DNA from: DATLFA01 sp035525225
Lineage (GTDB): Bacteria > Actinomycetota > Acidimicrobiia > Acidimicrobiales > WLNW01
Length of the DNA: 64,000 bases
Assembly (NCBI GenBank): GCA_035525225.1
Contig: DATLFA010000088.1
Location: 124,001-188,000, forward strand
Direction: 5' to 3'
The position numbers were made by a program, and so were the translations under genes. Shown here piece by piece: positions 32,793-42,143 of this stretch; positions within the stretch are counted from its first letter, which is position 1, and every line of letters starts with the position of its first letter. The notes below the pieces were generated by a model. The model was not told where the DNA came from. It did no database searches and saw only the letters and a program-made list of their open reading frames with translations.

Positions 32793-33268
32793 GCCGTCGC
32801 ACCCCCTAGACGATCGACCTCGGTGATGTGCTGTGGTTCGAGACCCCAGCTGGCACCACCTGACCATTCTTCGCGCTTCCAGATCGGAACCGTGGCCTTC
32901 AACGCATCGATACAGAACCGTGCCGCCGCGAACGCCTCATCGCGATGCGGCGCGGAGACAACCGCGATCACCGCTGATTCGCCGACAGGCACCACACCCG
33001 TGCGATGGATCAGCGCAATGCGTCGAACGGCAGGCCAGCGGATGCGTGCGTCGTCGGCAATGGCACTCAAGCGAGGCACCACCTGCTCGTCGTAGGCCTC
33101 GTACTCGAGGACCTCGACGCCTTCACGCCCAGGTGAGTGATCCCGGGCCGTCCCCGAGAACAACACGACGGCGCCACAATCGGGGCGGATCGCCCATTCG
33201 TAGGCCGCGGCGACCGGCAAAACATCCTCGACCAATCCAAGCCACGTATCATCGGTCGGCGCCAGCAC
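32789..33268 (-). CDS. moaE: molybdopterin synthase catalytic subunit
   Basis: A 159-residue MoaE, which converts precursor Z to molybdopterin with MoaD. Conserved GAVVLFSGTARDHSPG (about residues 32-48), IHRTGVVPVGESAVIAVVS and the catalytic lysine region ALKATVPIWKREEW are present. The GTG at 33268 gives the family length; the frame is open to 33571, and that upstream part contains a degenerate REP-like copy and low-complexity residues, so it is considered non-coding. The start remains uncertain by some codons. It shares an ATGA overlap with the small membrane-protein gene. Confidence 0.85.
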   Translation of the reverse strand: MLAPTDDTWLGLVEDVLPVAAAYEWAIRPDCGAVVLFSGTARDHSPGREGVEVLEYEAYDEQVVPRLSAIADDARIRWPAVRRIALIHRTGVVPVGESAVIAVVSAPHRDEAFAAARFCIDALKATVPIWKREEWSGGASWGLEPQHITEVDRLGGATA

Positions 33269-33328
33269 GCCACCATCGTACGGCTGATCGAGGGGACCAG
33301 CGCCAGCCGACGCTCTGCGTGCTGCTCC

Positions 33329-33346
33329 ACCAGGCCGCTCGGGCTC
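33329..33346 (+). repeat. degenerate REP-like element
   Basis: CCAGGCCGCTCGGGCTCT retains the CCGCTCGGG centre of the family but has lost the full stem. It is upstream of the chosen moaE start. Confidence 0.4.
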
Positions 33347-33412
33347 TGATTCGCCCTCGAGGGTGCCCGCGACAATCGCCCTCCCCGCGGCCACGACGGA
33401 CCCCTGCATCGG

Positions 33413-33418
33413 TAATCT
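33413..33418 (+). promoter_or_regulatory. -10 box TAATCT of the HtrA-like gene
   Basis: TAATCT lies eight bases before the GTG at 33427, compatible with a leaderless or nearly leaderless transcript. Confidence 0.45.
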
Positions 33419-33426
33419 CGCACTCT

Positions 33427-34566
33427 GTGCGGAGCAACGACGACGACGACACGCCGAGCTTTCGGCCTCCGCCCGCTCCTGACGATCGTCTCTGGCGGCA
33501 TCCGAGCGAGATCGCGTCTCCTGCCCGCCCTTCGTCGTGGAGCGCTCGCCACTCGCTCGGCCTCGCTGCATTGTCCGCGCTGGGTGGCGCGCTGTTCACC
33601 AGCGCGTTGTGGTTGGCATTCGCGGCACCCGACGGCTCGGCGGTGCGCGTCACGCAGCAAGTCGCGATGGCGCCGGTGATCGCTGTCCAACCGAAATACG
33701 TCAACATCGACGAATGGTCAACCGAAGTCAGCACACGCGCGAGCAATGCCCTCTTCCCCATAGAAGTAGCCGTCGGCTCCTCGACGCGAACCGGAGCCGC
33801 ACTCGCCGTCATCGATGACGGCCACCTGATCGTTCCGGCACATCTGCTGGTCGACGGGAAATCTGTTGTCGTGATCACACGGGAAGGCTTGCGCCTTCCC
33901 GCGGTCATAACAGGGATCGATACGGTCAACGACATCGGCGTAATCAAGGTCGACAGGGCCCTGCCGATCGCAGTGGCGAGTCGCGCGGTGTGCCCCGACG
34001 TCGGCCAGTCCATCGCACTCGTCGGCGCGGAAGGAATCAATCGACCCGTCTGGCAGTCGAGCGTGACGGCGGTCGATCAACGAGCCCCGCAGGCGAACTC
34101 CAAGCAGGTGCTGTTCCGTATCGACTCGCCGATAGATCAGAGTGCAGACGGTGGTGCAATCGTCGACAGCACCGGCGCGGTCATCGGCATTGCGACGATC
34201 CCACCGCAAGCAACGGCTCGCGATGGGTTTGCGATACCGATGACGCTCGCCCGGTCGATTGCGTGGGATTTGATCACCTCCGGCACTGCGCCGTATCCCT
34301 CATTGGGTTTCGACGGCGCGCGCACCGAGGGCGTGCGTGATCGTGACGCCGGTGTACGTGTCCTATCGGTGAGCGCAACCGGCCCGGCGGCGCTCGCCGG
34401 GCTGCACAAGGACGACATCATCATCGCGGCCGATGGCACGGCGACGTCGTCGATGGCCGCTCTCATCGTGCACGCCCGTGAGCGCGGCACGGGCAATCCC
34501 GTTGCACTCGAGGTCCTGCGCAACGAACAGCCGATCTGGATCACGCTCACTTTGTCGAGCGGTTGA
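33427..34566 (+). CDS. HtrA-like membrane protein with PDZ domain, catalytic Ser replaced by Asp
   Basis: A 379-residue protein with a disordered acidic start, one membrane helix (about 45-66), a trypsin-like domain (about 95-285) and a C-terminal PDZ domain (about 290-379, GPAALAGLHKDDIIIAADG). The triad His is H139 in VPAHLLVDG and Asp D169 in NDIGVIKVD. The GNSGGPLV motif is replaced by SADGGAIV, putting D241 where the serine should be. It is therefore probably a non-proteolytic binding protein outside the membrane. GTG start, supported by a -10 box; the longer open frame to 32833 is antisense to moaE and rejected. Confidence 0.85.
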   Translation: MRSNDDDDTPSFRPPPAPDDRLWRHPSEIASPARPSSWSARHSLGLAALSALGGALFTSALWLAFAAPDGSAVRVTQQVAMAPVIAVQPKYVNIDEWSTEVSTRASNALFPIEVAVGSSTRTGAALAVIDDGHLIVPAHLLVDGKSVVVITREGLRLPAVITGIDTVNDIGVIKVDRALPIAVASRAVCPDVGQSIALVGAEGINRPVWQSSVTAVDQRAPQANSKQVLFRIDSPIDQSADGGAIVDSTGAVIGIATIPPQATARDGFAIPMTLARSIAWDLITSGTAPYPSLGFDGARTEGVRDRDAGVRVLSVSATGPAALAGLHKDDIIIAADGTATSSMAALIVHARERGTGNPVALEVLRNEQPIWITLTLSSG

Positions 34567-34575
34567 GTCCGCTGC

Positions 34576-35634
34576 TCAGGTGCGGATGCCGCTCGCGCGG
34601 CGCCGGCGGCGAGTGCGCCGGATGATCAAACTCGTGGTCGCCGCGGCGATGGCGGCCACCACGCCCCCGGTAACACCGAGAGCGATCTGCTGACGTCGAC
34701 GCGATGTGAGTTTGTCGAGCGGTGTGGGCTGGTGACCCAACACGTACGCCTCTTCGTTTGTGTTGGCTGCCTGCCAACCGAGCGAACGCAATCGATCGTT
34801 GCCGACGACCCACGGATGAACGGTATAGGGCACGAGCCCCGGAGGTGCCCCCGCCAAGCCGAAACGCCACCTGATCTTGGCCAACGCGTCGACCGCCCAG
34901 CGCGGCAGCATCGGCCGCGGACCGGGATACGCGAGTAGGCCGAGTGTCTCGGGAGAGATCCAACCGTCGGGCGCCACGTTGAGCACGCCATCGATGTGCG
35001 CTCGTAGTGCGACGATCACGGCTTCGACGAGGTCATCGACATGGAGGTACTGCGCCGGCGCGTCTCCTTCGTCGGTGCGCACCGTCGCCATCGATCGCAA
35101 GAGGCGAGCGGAACGACTCGGCTGTTCATCGGCAACGAGGGGAACGGGACGGAGCACGGCCAGCGTCGCGTGTGCGTTGTCGGCCCGCCACTCGAACGCG
35201 CGCCGTTCGAACTCCGCGTGATACACGGCGAACGCGAAATCGGGGTTCGGGCGAACCGGAGCTTCTTCGGTCAACGGCACGGCGTTGTTCGGCCACGCGC
35301 CGTACACCATCGCGGTCGACAGGATGATGGCGTGGGCTACGCCGCTCTCGCCCGCTGCGGCGAACACTCGCTCGGCGACTGCGAGAGGGCCGGCGCTGTC
35401 CGCGGTGGAGGGTGCGTCGGCGGGGAACGGCGAGCCCAGATGGACGACGGCGTCGGCCCCGGCGAAGAGGGGTCCGAGCTTGGCGGTCGCGAGGTCGACC
35501 ACCCGATGGTCGACCTCGGGCGCGGTGGTGACCCTGGCCTTGTCGAGGGCCAGGACAGAGACCCCGCACTCGGCCAAGCGGCGGCACAACCGAGAGCCGA
35601 TGGAACCTGCTGCTCCGGTGACGATGACCTTCAT
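34576..35634 (-). CDS. NAD-dependent epimerase/dehydratase with C-terminal membrane tail
   Basis: A 352-residue extended SDR. The NAD motif TGAAGSIGSR is at residues 7-16. The usual YxxxK appears as YHAEF in this protein, so the catalytic Lys is missing or displaced. Residues about 315-335 (IALGVTGGVVAAIAAATTSLII) form a membrane helix followed by an Arg cluster, a tail not typical of the family. It could act on sugar nucleotides or other carbonyl substrates at the membrane. It converges on the HtrA-like gene, nine bases away. Confidence 0.75.
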   Translation of the reverse strand: MKVIVTGAAGSIGSRLCRRLAECGVSVLALDKARVTTAPEVDHRVVDLATAKLGPLFAGADAVVHLGSPFPADAPSTADSAGPLAVAERVFAAAGESGVAHAIILSTAMVYGAWPNNAVPLTEEAPVRPNPDFAFAVYHAEFERRAFEWRADNAHATLAVLRPVPLVADEQPSRSARLLRSMATVRTDEGDAPAQYLHVDDLVEAVIVALRAHIDGVLNVAPDGWISPETLGLLAYPGPRPMLPRWAVDALAKIRWRFGLAGAPPGLVPYTVHPWVVGNDRLRSLGWQAANTNEEAYVLGHQPTPLDKLTSRRRQQIALGVTGGVVAAIAAATTSLIIRRTRRRRRASGIRT

Positions 35635-35702
35635 CGCGTGGCCTTCATCGCGTGGCCTTCATAGCGTGACCTTGGCGGTACCAAATTGCGCTCGCACGCC
35701 CC

Positions 35703-35708
35703 TACCAT
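35703..35708 (+). promoter_or_regulatory. -10 box TACCAT of a leaderless gene
   Basis: TACCAT with exactly six bases to the ATG at 35715. Confidence 0.55.
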
Positions 35709-35714
35709 GCCGCT

Positions 35715-36929
35715 ATGAGCGACGAAGGTCCATTCGGAGACGACGCGATGCCGTTCCCGCCGCCGATGCTCGCCGAGCTCATGCGCATGATGCAAGCGGC
35801 CGGCCCGATCAGCTGGGACACCGCCAAGCAGCTGGCGACCACCATCGCGACCCAGGGTGCGAGCGAGGCCAACGTCGACCCGAGCGAACGCATGGCCATC
35901 GAAGAGCTCGCGCGCGTCGCCGATCTCCACGTGCAGAACGCCACCGGCCTCACCACGATCGTCGAAGGGCGGCCGCCAGTCATCGCCGCGGTGAACCGAT
36001 CGACGTGGGCGATGCGCACCCTCGACACCTACCGGCCACTGCTCGAGACGCTCGGCGAGTCCATCGCGCGCGTTTCGCGCGAAAGCATGCCCGGCCCAGA
36101 AGAACTGACCGATCCGTCGTTGGCATGGCTCACGCCGATGATGCATGCGCTCAATCCCATGTTGCTCGGTTTGACCGCAGGATCGATGGTGGGCCATCTC
36201 GCGAGTCGTTCGTTGGGCACCTACGACCTTCCGGTACCGCGCCGGCCGAACAACGAAGTGATGATCGTCGTGCCCAACCTCGACGCGTTCGGCGACGATT
36301 GGTCGTTGCCTCGCGACGAGTTGCGATTGTGGATCTGTGTGCATGAGCTCGTGCACCACGCCGTGCTCTCATTGCCGCACGTACACCAACGCATCACCTC
36401 GTTGCTACAAGAGCATGCGTCGACGTTCACTGCTGACCACAGCGCACTGCACGAGCGGCTCGGCGAGATCGACATCACCAGTCTGTTGCAAGGACAAGGA
36501 CCAGATTCGCTCGAAGACATGCAGCGCATCATCGGCGATCCCGAAGTGGTACTGGGCGCGGTGCAGTCACCGGCACAGCGAGCATTGCTCCCCCACCTCG
36601 AGGCCATCATCTGCGCGGTCGTGGGCTATGTCGATCACACAATGGATTCGATCGGAGCCCACCTCATCAGTTCCTACGCGATGCTGACCGAGGCTTTACG
36701 CCGCCGACGCGTCGAAGCCGACGCGTCTGATCGCTTCGTCGAAAAGATCCTCGGGTTCAACCTGACGCAACAGCAATACGATCGCGGCCGGCATTTCATC
36801 GACGGCATCGTCGAACGCAGTGGTCCCGACGCGGTCGCGCAGTTGTGGGACAGCGCGCGTATGTTGCCCACGCCTAGCGAGATCGACGCGCCCGGTTTGT
36901 GGCTGGCCCGTCTCGAGCTCCCCGAATAG
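35715..36929 (+). CDS. zinc-dependent metalloprotease-like protein, DUF2342 family
   Basis: A 404-residue member of the actinobacterial DUF2342 family (TIGR03624/TIGR03883 group; one branch is linked to F420 genes). The zinc motif HELVH is at 210-214 in WICVHELVHHAVL, and a conserved C-terminal stretch with EADASDRFVEKILGFNLTQQQYDRG follows. It has no signal peptide and is probably cytoplasmic. Physiological substrate unknown. The start is fixed by a -10 box six bases upstream. Confidence 0.88.
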   Translation: MSDEGPFGDDAMPFPPPMLAELMRMMQAAGPISWDTAKQLATTIATQGASEANVDPSERMAIEELARVADLHVQNATGLTTIVEGRPPVIAAVNRSTWAMRTLDTYRPLLETLGESIARVSRESMPGPEELTDPSLAWLTPMMHALNPMLLGLTAGSMVGHLASRSLGTYDLPVPRRPNNEVMIVVPNLDAFGDDWSLPRDELRLWICVHELVHHAVLSLPHVHQRITSLLQEHASTFTADHSALHERLGEIDITSLLQGQGPDSLEDMQRIIGDPEVVLGAVQSPAQRALLPHLEAIICAVVGYVDHTMDSIGAHLISSYAMLTEALRRRRVEADASDRFVEKILGFNLTQQQYDRGRHFIDGIVERSGPDAVAQLWDSARMLPTPSEIDAPGLWLARLELPE

Positions 36930-36968
36930 CCCATGCCAGGTGCGGCTGCCGCAGTGCGCGATCGTAGG

Positions 36969-38110
36969 TCATGGCGGTCCCCGTGTGACGTGGTCGAAGC
37001 GCGTGCCGTCGGGTCGGTAGACGTCGAAGTCGAAGGCGGTGCCGTCGAGCCGCCAGTGGCGTTGCGCCATCGTCGGCGCATAGATATGCCGGCCTTGGTT
37101 CAATACTTCGCCGCGGCTGCCCAGCACCATCGGGATGATCGCCGCGTCGCACGCCAGGCGGCGCACGGTGTCCGGCGAGATGGGGGTGCCGTCGAAGAGC
37201 TCGCAGATGCCGTTGGCGGCCAGCACCCCGGTGAGGGTCTGGAAGTCGATCAACACCGACAGCGACACCACCGCCGGCCGAGGCTTCGCGCGGTGACCCG
37301 CTCGGAGGTGATCGGCGGCTTCGGCCGCCGCCGCATCGGGCTCGCCGGTTTCGGTGCCGGACAGGACCCGGCGGGCGATCTCGCTCACCGCTTCGGCGCG
37401 GCGGTACTTCAACGTCTTTTCGTCGAGCGCCGTCGGCTTGCGATCGGGGTGCAGCGCCCGCCACAGCTGCTCGGCGACGAGATCCACGGCCCGTTCGATC
37501 GGCGCGGTCGCCTCCGGATCCCACTCGCCGAACAGGGCCCGCATCCCGGAGTCCCGGTCGAAGAAGCGCACCTGCTGGCGCGCCTTGAGACGCGCCGCCC
37601 GAGCGGCGCCACCGCGCCGTCGTTGTCGATCACCAACTGATGCGCCGTGCGCTCGAGCTGCTCCGGCGACGACGACTTCGCCGCGGCCACCAACGAACCC
37701 GCCTGCGGCAACAGTGCCGCCGGCACGATCCCCGCCACCGCATCGACATGCGCCGGCGAAATCTCCCCCGCCGACAACGCGTCACCCAACGCCGGCAGAG
37801 CCTCGATCACCTTGGCCCGCTTCGCCGACCGCGCCGCATCACGACCCGACGTCTTCGTCTTGTCCGCCAACCACGCCGCGGCATCAGCCGCACCATCAGC
37901 GCGCGGCCCATTGACGCCGCGTGAACACCGCCAACGCCACCGCAAACACCGCCTCGCCCCGACCCTGCACCCGCGCCACTCCACGCAACACTTACCGGCC
38001 TCACCGACCGTCATCGGCCCCGCGACAATCGCCTCCAGCATCTCGAGCACACCAGCACGGGCGGCGCATCCATCAACAACGACATACAACAACTGTAAAG
38101 ACACCCACTG
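36969..38110 (-). pseudogene. decayed DUF222/HNH endonuclease gene
   Basis: Remnant of the DUF222-13E12-HNH family, abundant in actinobacteria. On the minus strand, DUF222 residues (LADKTKTSGRDAAR, EISPAHVDAVAGI, QLVIDNDGAV) run in one frame, then continue as ARLKARQQVRFFDRDSG in another, so a frameshift lies near 37600-37615. A second shift is likely near 37930 (AVFTRRQW reads in a third frame). The HNH zinc-finger nuclease motif is missing: APTMAQR joins directly to HWRLDGTAF, which normally follows the HNH. The 5' border is approximate. Confidence 0.8.
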
Positions 38111-38245
38111 ACAGTCACCGAAAGTGGTCAACGCACCCACAGTCGCGAACGCGCCCCGCGCGAACGCGCACGATGGCAAGGTGACGTGCCATGTCACGGA
38201 CGTCGAACGCTTCAAGGCCTGACGGCCCGGTGGCGAGCTCGGTCG

Positions 38246-39886
38246 TCAGCCGATGCCTTTGCGCAGCAAGCGGCCCGGGCGGACACCGGCCCGGTCGACG
38301 CCGTTGCGGCGCACGGCGGTGCCGCGTACCCAGACGTGCTCGATGCCGGTCGGATGCGCGACGAGTCGATCCGCACCGCCGGGAAAGTCGTGCACGCGTG
38401 CTTCGTGGCCGCCACCAACAGACGCGGGATCGAAGGCGACGAGATCGGCCACGGCGCCGGGACGCAGCACACCTCGATCGGTCAGGCCATAGACGAGGGC
38501 GGGATGGCCGGTGAGACGCCATACCGCATCTTCGATCGACAGATCACCACGTTCACGGACGAAGCGGGCGAGAAGGTGCGTGGTGTAGTTGGCGTCGCAC
38601 AGCTGACTGGTGTGCGCGCCGGCATCGGACAGACCGACCATCATCGCCTTGTCGCCCAACAACTCCGCGATCTGTTCTTCGTCGTCGTTGGTCATCGCGA
38701 TGCGAAAGCGCGTCGTCGGGTCTTTCAGCGCGAGGTCGACCATAGCGTCGAGTGGCTCGCCGCGCTCGCCGGCGCGCGCCGCCATCGTCTGGCCGTTGAT
38801 CAGGTCACGGTGCACGTCGCTCTCGGCGATCACCGCCGTGTCGAGGATGTTGCCCCAGAGGCCGCGCACTTCGACGCTGGCGCGCTTGCGCCACTCGGGC
38901 TGAGCGATGAGCGCGGTGCGTTTGTCGGACGGCAGTTCGAGGATGTCGTTGAACGCCGGGACGTTGGCGAAGGGGAACGGGTCGCACAGCTGCATCTGCA
39001 CGACGATCGGCTTGCATGACACCTGCGGGTACACCCGCCCGCCGCTCTTGTGCACCCGCGCGACGAGATCGGGCGCGTATGCCAAGTTGTCTTTCTGGGT
39101 GACGATCGCGACCCACGTGAACGGTCGGTCGATCTGTCGGGAAAGCTCGGCCATCTCCTCGACGAAGAAGTCAGGCCCGTAGACCGATTCGATCGTGCCT
39201 TGTTGTTTGTCGCCGAGTACCTGTGCCAGCGCGCGGATCTCGCTCATATCGGCGGCCCTCGATGGTACCGGTTTGCCGTAAGCGCCAACGTGGCCGGGCG
39301 AGCGCGACGTCGACAGACCGATCGCGCCGGCGTCGAGTGCCTCGCCGACGATCGAGCACATGCGGGCGACCTCTTCGTTCGTTGCGCCGCGCTCGGTCGC
39401 GTCTTCGTCCATCACGAAGAACCGGATCGGTGTGTGGCCGATCAGCGCCGCCACGTTGACGCGCATCGGTGTGCGGTCGATGGTGTCGAGATACTCGGGG
39501 AAGGTTTCGAATTCCCAGCGGATGCCCGCCTCGAGCGCGGCATAGGGCATGCCCTCGACGTTCTCGAGCGTGCGCATGATGATCGGGCGATGCCGCGCAT
39601 GGGTCGGCGCGATGCCGAACCCGCAGTTGCCGACGACGACCGACGTCACCCCGTGCCACGACGACGGTGTGAGGTCCGGATCCCAGAGCACCTGGGCGTC
39701 GTAGTGCGTGTGGGGATCGATGAAACCGGGCGCGAGCACCAGGCCGTCGAGGTCTACCGATGTGGCATCGGTCGCAGTAACGGTGCCGATCTCGGTGATA
39801 CGACCGTCGCGAACCGCAACGTCGGCGCGTCGTGAGGGCGCTCCGGTGCCGTCCACGACCGTTGCGCCTCGAAGAACGAGATCCAC
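38246..39886 (-). CDS. N-acyl-D-amino-acid deacylase / D-aminoacylase family amidohydrolase
   Basis: A 546-residue metal-dependent hydrolase. The first metal site is DPHTHYDAQ (about residues 58-66), the conserved VVVGNCGFGIAP follows, then LIGHTPIR, and a later ligand aspartate in GLSDAGAHTSQL. These match the D-aminoacylase/dihydroorotase-like group that deacylates N-acyl-D-amino acids, but many members act on other amides. GTG start at 39886 chosen because GGGGAGG precedes it and it gives the family N terminus VDLVLRGATVVDGTG. It is divergent from the next amidohydrolase and starts the catabolic island. Confidence 0.85.
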   Translation of the reverse strand: MDLVLRGATVVDGTGAPSRRADVAVRDGRITEIGTVTATDATSVDLDGLVLAPGFIDPHTHYDAQVLWDPDLTPSSWHGVTSVVVGNCGFGIAPTHARHRPIIMRTLENVEGMPYAALEAGIRWEFETFPEYLDTIDRTPMRVNVAALIGHTPIRFFVMDEDATERGATNEEVARMCSIVGEALDAGAIGLSTSRSPGHVGAYGKPVPSRAADMSEIRALAQVLGDKQQGTIESVYGPDFFVEEMAELSRQIDRPFTWVAIVTQKDNLAYAPDLVARVHKSGGRVYPQVSCKPIVVQMQLCDPFPFANVPAFNDILELPSDKRTALIAQPEWRKRASVEVRGLWGNILDTAVIAESDVHRDLINGQTMAARAGERGEPLDAMVDLALKDPTTRFRIAMTNDDEEQIAELLGDKAMMVGLSDAGAHTSQLCDANYTTHLLARFVRERGDLSIEDAVWRLTGHPALVYGLTDRGVLRPGAVADLVAFDPASVGGGHEARVHDFPGGADRLVAHPTGIEHVWVRGTAVRRNGVDRAGVRPGRLLRKGIG

Positions 39887-39988
39887 GATGCCTCCCCGAG
39901 TGCTGCCGGCGCAGACGTCAGACGGCTGACCATATCGCCTTCGGGGAAGGTAATCTCGCTCAGACATCCAGCGTTGAAGGGGGAGACG

Positions 39989-41146
39989 ATGCTGATCTCA
40001 TGCGATTCTCACGTGGTCGAGCCTGGGGAGTTGTGGCTCGAGCGGCTACCGGCCAAGTACCGCGACCGCGCACCGAGGGCGGTGCAGGATACCAAGAACC
40101 ATCATTGGTACTTCACCGGGCCCGACCTGCCGCGTGGTGTCGATCTCACGTTGTCGCGCAACGCGGGAATGACGGCACGCGAGGTCGACGACATCCTGGC
40201 CGAAGACCCCGATGCGTGGGTCGGCGCGCGCGGTGGTCACGATCCTGTCGAGCGCCTTCGCGACATGTGGGCCGATGACACGATCGCCGACGTCTTGTAT
40301 CCGACGGCGGGCCTCAGCTTGTTGTCCTATGACGACGCCGAGTTCCAGTTCGCCTGCATCCAGGCCTACAACAACTGGCTCGCCGAGTTCTGTGCCACCG
40401 ACAAGGATCGTCTCATCGGGTTGGCGATGGTACCGACCTGGGATATCGCCCGCGCGGTTGCCGAAGTCGAACGGTGCAACGACCTCGGTCTGCGCGGTGG
40501 ACTGATGTGGGCGTCGCCCCCCGACCAACGTGAATACAGCTACTTCACCGATCACTACGAACGGCTGTGGGCGGTCGCCTCCGAACGCAACTTCCCGCTG
40601 TCGATCCACATTCTCGCCGGGCACGGTTCCAAGGGCATGGCCAACTACGGCAAGACCGTCGAAGACACCTTCTACTTCGGCGTCGTCGTCCGCGACGAGA
40701 TCCAGCGGACGCTCTCCGAGTTGATCATCGCCGGTGTGTTCGAGCGCCACCCGAACCTCCACATCGTCGCTGCCGAAGCAGGCATCGACTACGTGGCCCG
40801 GCTCGAGAAGCGACTCGACTCGACGATGAAGATGTGGTGGCACGCGCTCGACCATGAACTCAAGTTGATGCCGTCCGAATACTTTCGGCGCAACGTCTAC
40901 TGCACCTACATCTCTGACCCCATCGGTCTCAACAACTTGCGCTTCACCGATGCCGCGCACTTCATGTGGTCGAGCGACTATCCCCACGGCGCCGCGACAT
41001 GGCCGAACTCTGCGGCAACGGTCAAGGCCGAGTTCGACGAGTTCGGCGTACCCGAAGACCAACGCGTGCGCTTGACGTTGACAAACGTGGCCGAGCTCTA
41101 CGGCATCGACATCGAGACGGTACGCGAACCGAGCCCCAAGCTCTGA
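39989..41146 (+). CDS. amidohydrolase-2 family metal-dependent hydrolase/decarboxylase
   Basis: A 385-residue TIM-barrel protein of the ACMSD-like amidohydrolase-2 family. Metal ligands: SCDSHVVEP at the N terminus, histidines in IHILAGH and the later Asp in WSSDYPHG. Family members decarboxylate aromatic acids or hydrolyse C-C/C-N bonds. ATG chosen behind AAGGGGGAGA (39977-39986); a TTG at 39974 is an inferior alternative. First gene of a rightward run with a CitE-like lyase, a second amidohydrolase and a class II aldolase. Substrate unknown. Confidence 0.87.
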   Translation: MLISCDSHVVEPGELWLERLPAKYRDRAPRAVQDTKNHHWYFTGPDLPRGVDLTLSRNAGMTAREVDDILAEDPDAWVGARGGHDPVERLRDMWADDTIADVLYPTAGLSLLSYDDAEFQFACIQAYNNWLAEFCATDKDRLIGLAMVPTWDIARAVAEVERCNDLGLRGGLMWASPPDQREYSYFTDHYERLWAVASERNFPLSIHILAGHGSKGMANYGKTVEDTFYFGVVVRDEIQRTLSELIIAGVFERHPNLHIVAAEAGIDYVARLEKRLDSTMKMWWHALDHELKLMPSEYFRRNVYCTYISDPIGLNNLRFTDAAHFMWSSDYPHGAATWPNSAATVKAEFDEFGVPEDQRVRLTLTNVAELYGIDIETVREPSPKL

Positions 41147-41183
41147 CTGGAGCTCGCATGCGCTGACGACTCAAGGGGGAGCA

Positions 41184-42143
41184 ATGGATCGAGGAACGAT
41201 CAAACCGGTGCGCACCGCGTTGTTCGTCGCCGGCAGCAACGAGAGCGAGCTGGCGAAGAGCCCGGACTATGGCGCCGATCTCGTCGTCATCGACATCGAG
41301 GAACCCCGCACGCCTTATCCCGAACACGAGCGCGAGCGCACGCGCGGGTTGGTGTCCGAGTTCTTGTCGTCCGCACCAACGGGGCCCGGCAATCCGCTGT
41401 ACTTCGTCCGTGTGCAGGCGATCGACTCCGGACGCACGTGGACCGACCTACGGGCGGTGGTCAAGCCGGCGCTGAGCGGCATCGTGCAACCCAAGATCCA
41501 ATCGCCGATCGATGTGTCCAAGATGGATGCGCTGTGTGAGGCGATCGAGCTCGAGACCGACCGGACGCCGGGCGACCTGATGCTCTATCCGATCTTCGAG
41601 ACGGCCAACTCGCTGCGGCTGGGTTACGAGATCGCGATGGCATCGCCCCGCATCAAGTACATGGGCGGCGCGGTTTCGCGATTCGGCGATATCCACCAGG
41701 CGGTCGGGTTTCGTTGGACCGCCGAGGGGCGCGAGTCGTTGTTCTTGCGGTCCAAGCTCCTCATCGATGCCCGTGCGGCAGGCGTGCGTTATCCGATCTC
41801 GGGCATGTGGGGCGGCGGGCTGCACGATGTCCAAGGTCTGCGCCGCTGGGCAAACGAGCTGCGCGACCTCGGCTACTACGGCATGATGATCGGCGCGGCC
41901 GAACACGTCGAGATCGTGAACGAGGTCTTCTCTCCGACTGCCGAAGAGATCAAGTACTGGAGCGAGCTCGACACCCTCGCCGCCGCGGCCGAGCGCAAGG
42001 CCGACTCCGGCCCGATCCTGCACGGTGATGCCAGCCAAGGCGAGGCGCACGTGGTGCACATCGCGCACGTCGGTTCGGCGCGCCTCAACCTCGAGTGGGC
42101 GCGGGGCCTCGGTATGGTCGACGACTCCGGAGGATTGCGATGA
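41184..42143 (+). CDS. HpcH/HpaI aldolase / CitE-like lyase
   Basis: A 319-residue TIM-barrel lyase. TALFVAGSNESELAKSPDYGADLVVIDIEEP-type N terminus (broken here for brevity: FVAGSNE, DLVVIDIEEP), the metal-binding Glu in YPIFETANSLR, and SRFGDIHQAVG match CitE-like proteins that cleave 3-hydroxyacyl-CoA or malyl-type thioesters. AAGGGGGAGC lies before the ATG. Its stop overlaps the start of the next amidohydrolase as ATGA, so the two are translationally coupled and probably act in one pathway. Confidence 0.87.
   Translation: MDRGTIKPVRTALFVAGSNESELAKSPDYGADLVVIDIEEPRTPYPEHERERTRGLVSEFLSSAPTGPGNPLYFVRVQAIDSGRTWTDLRAVVKPALSGIVQPKIQSPIDVSKMDALCEAIELETDRTPGDLMLYPIFETANSLRLGYEIAMASPRIKYMGGAVSRFGDIHQAVGFRWTAEGRESLFLRSKLLIDARAAGVRYPISGMWGGGLHDVQGLRRWANELRDLGYYGMMIGAAEHVEIVNEVFSPTAEEIKYWSELDTLAAAAERKADSGPILHGDASQGEAHVVHIAHVGSARLNLEWARGLGMVDDSGGLR

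Noticed and set aside
32833..33426. Upstream extension of the HtrA-like gene
   Set aside because: The region is antisense to moaE and rich in Arg/Pro/His; the GTG at 33427 with a -10 box is a better start.
33269..33571. Upstream extension of moaE
   Set aside because: It has no MoaE similarity, contains a degenerate repeat element and overlaps the HtrA-like gene promoter and start.
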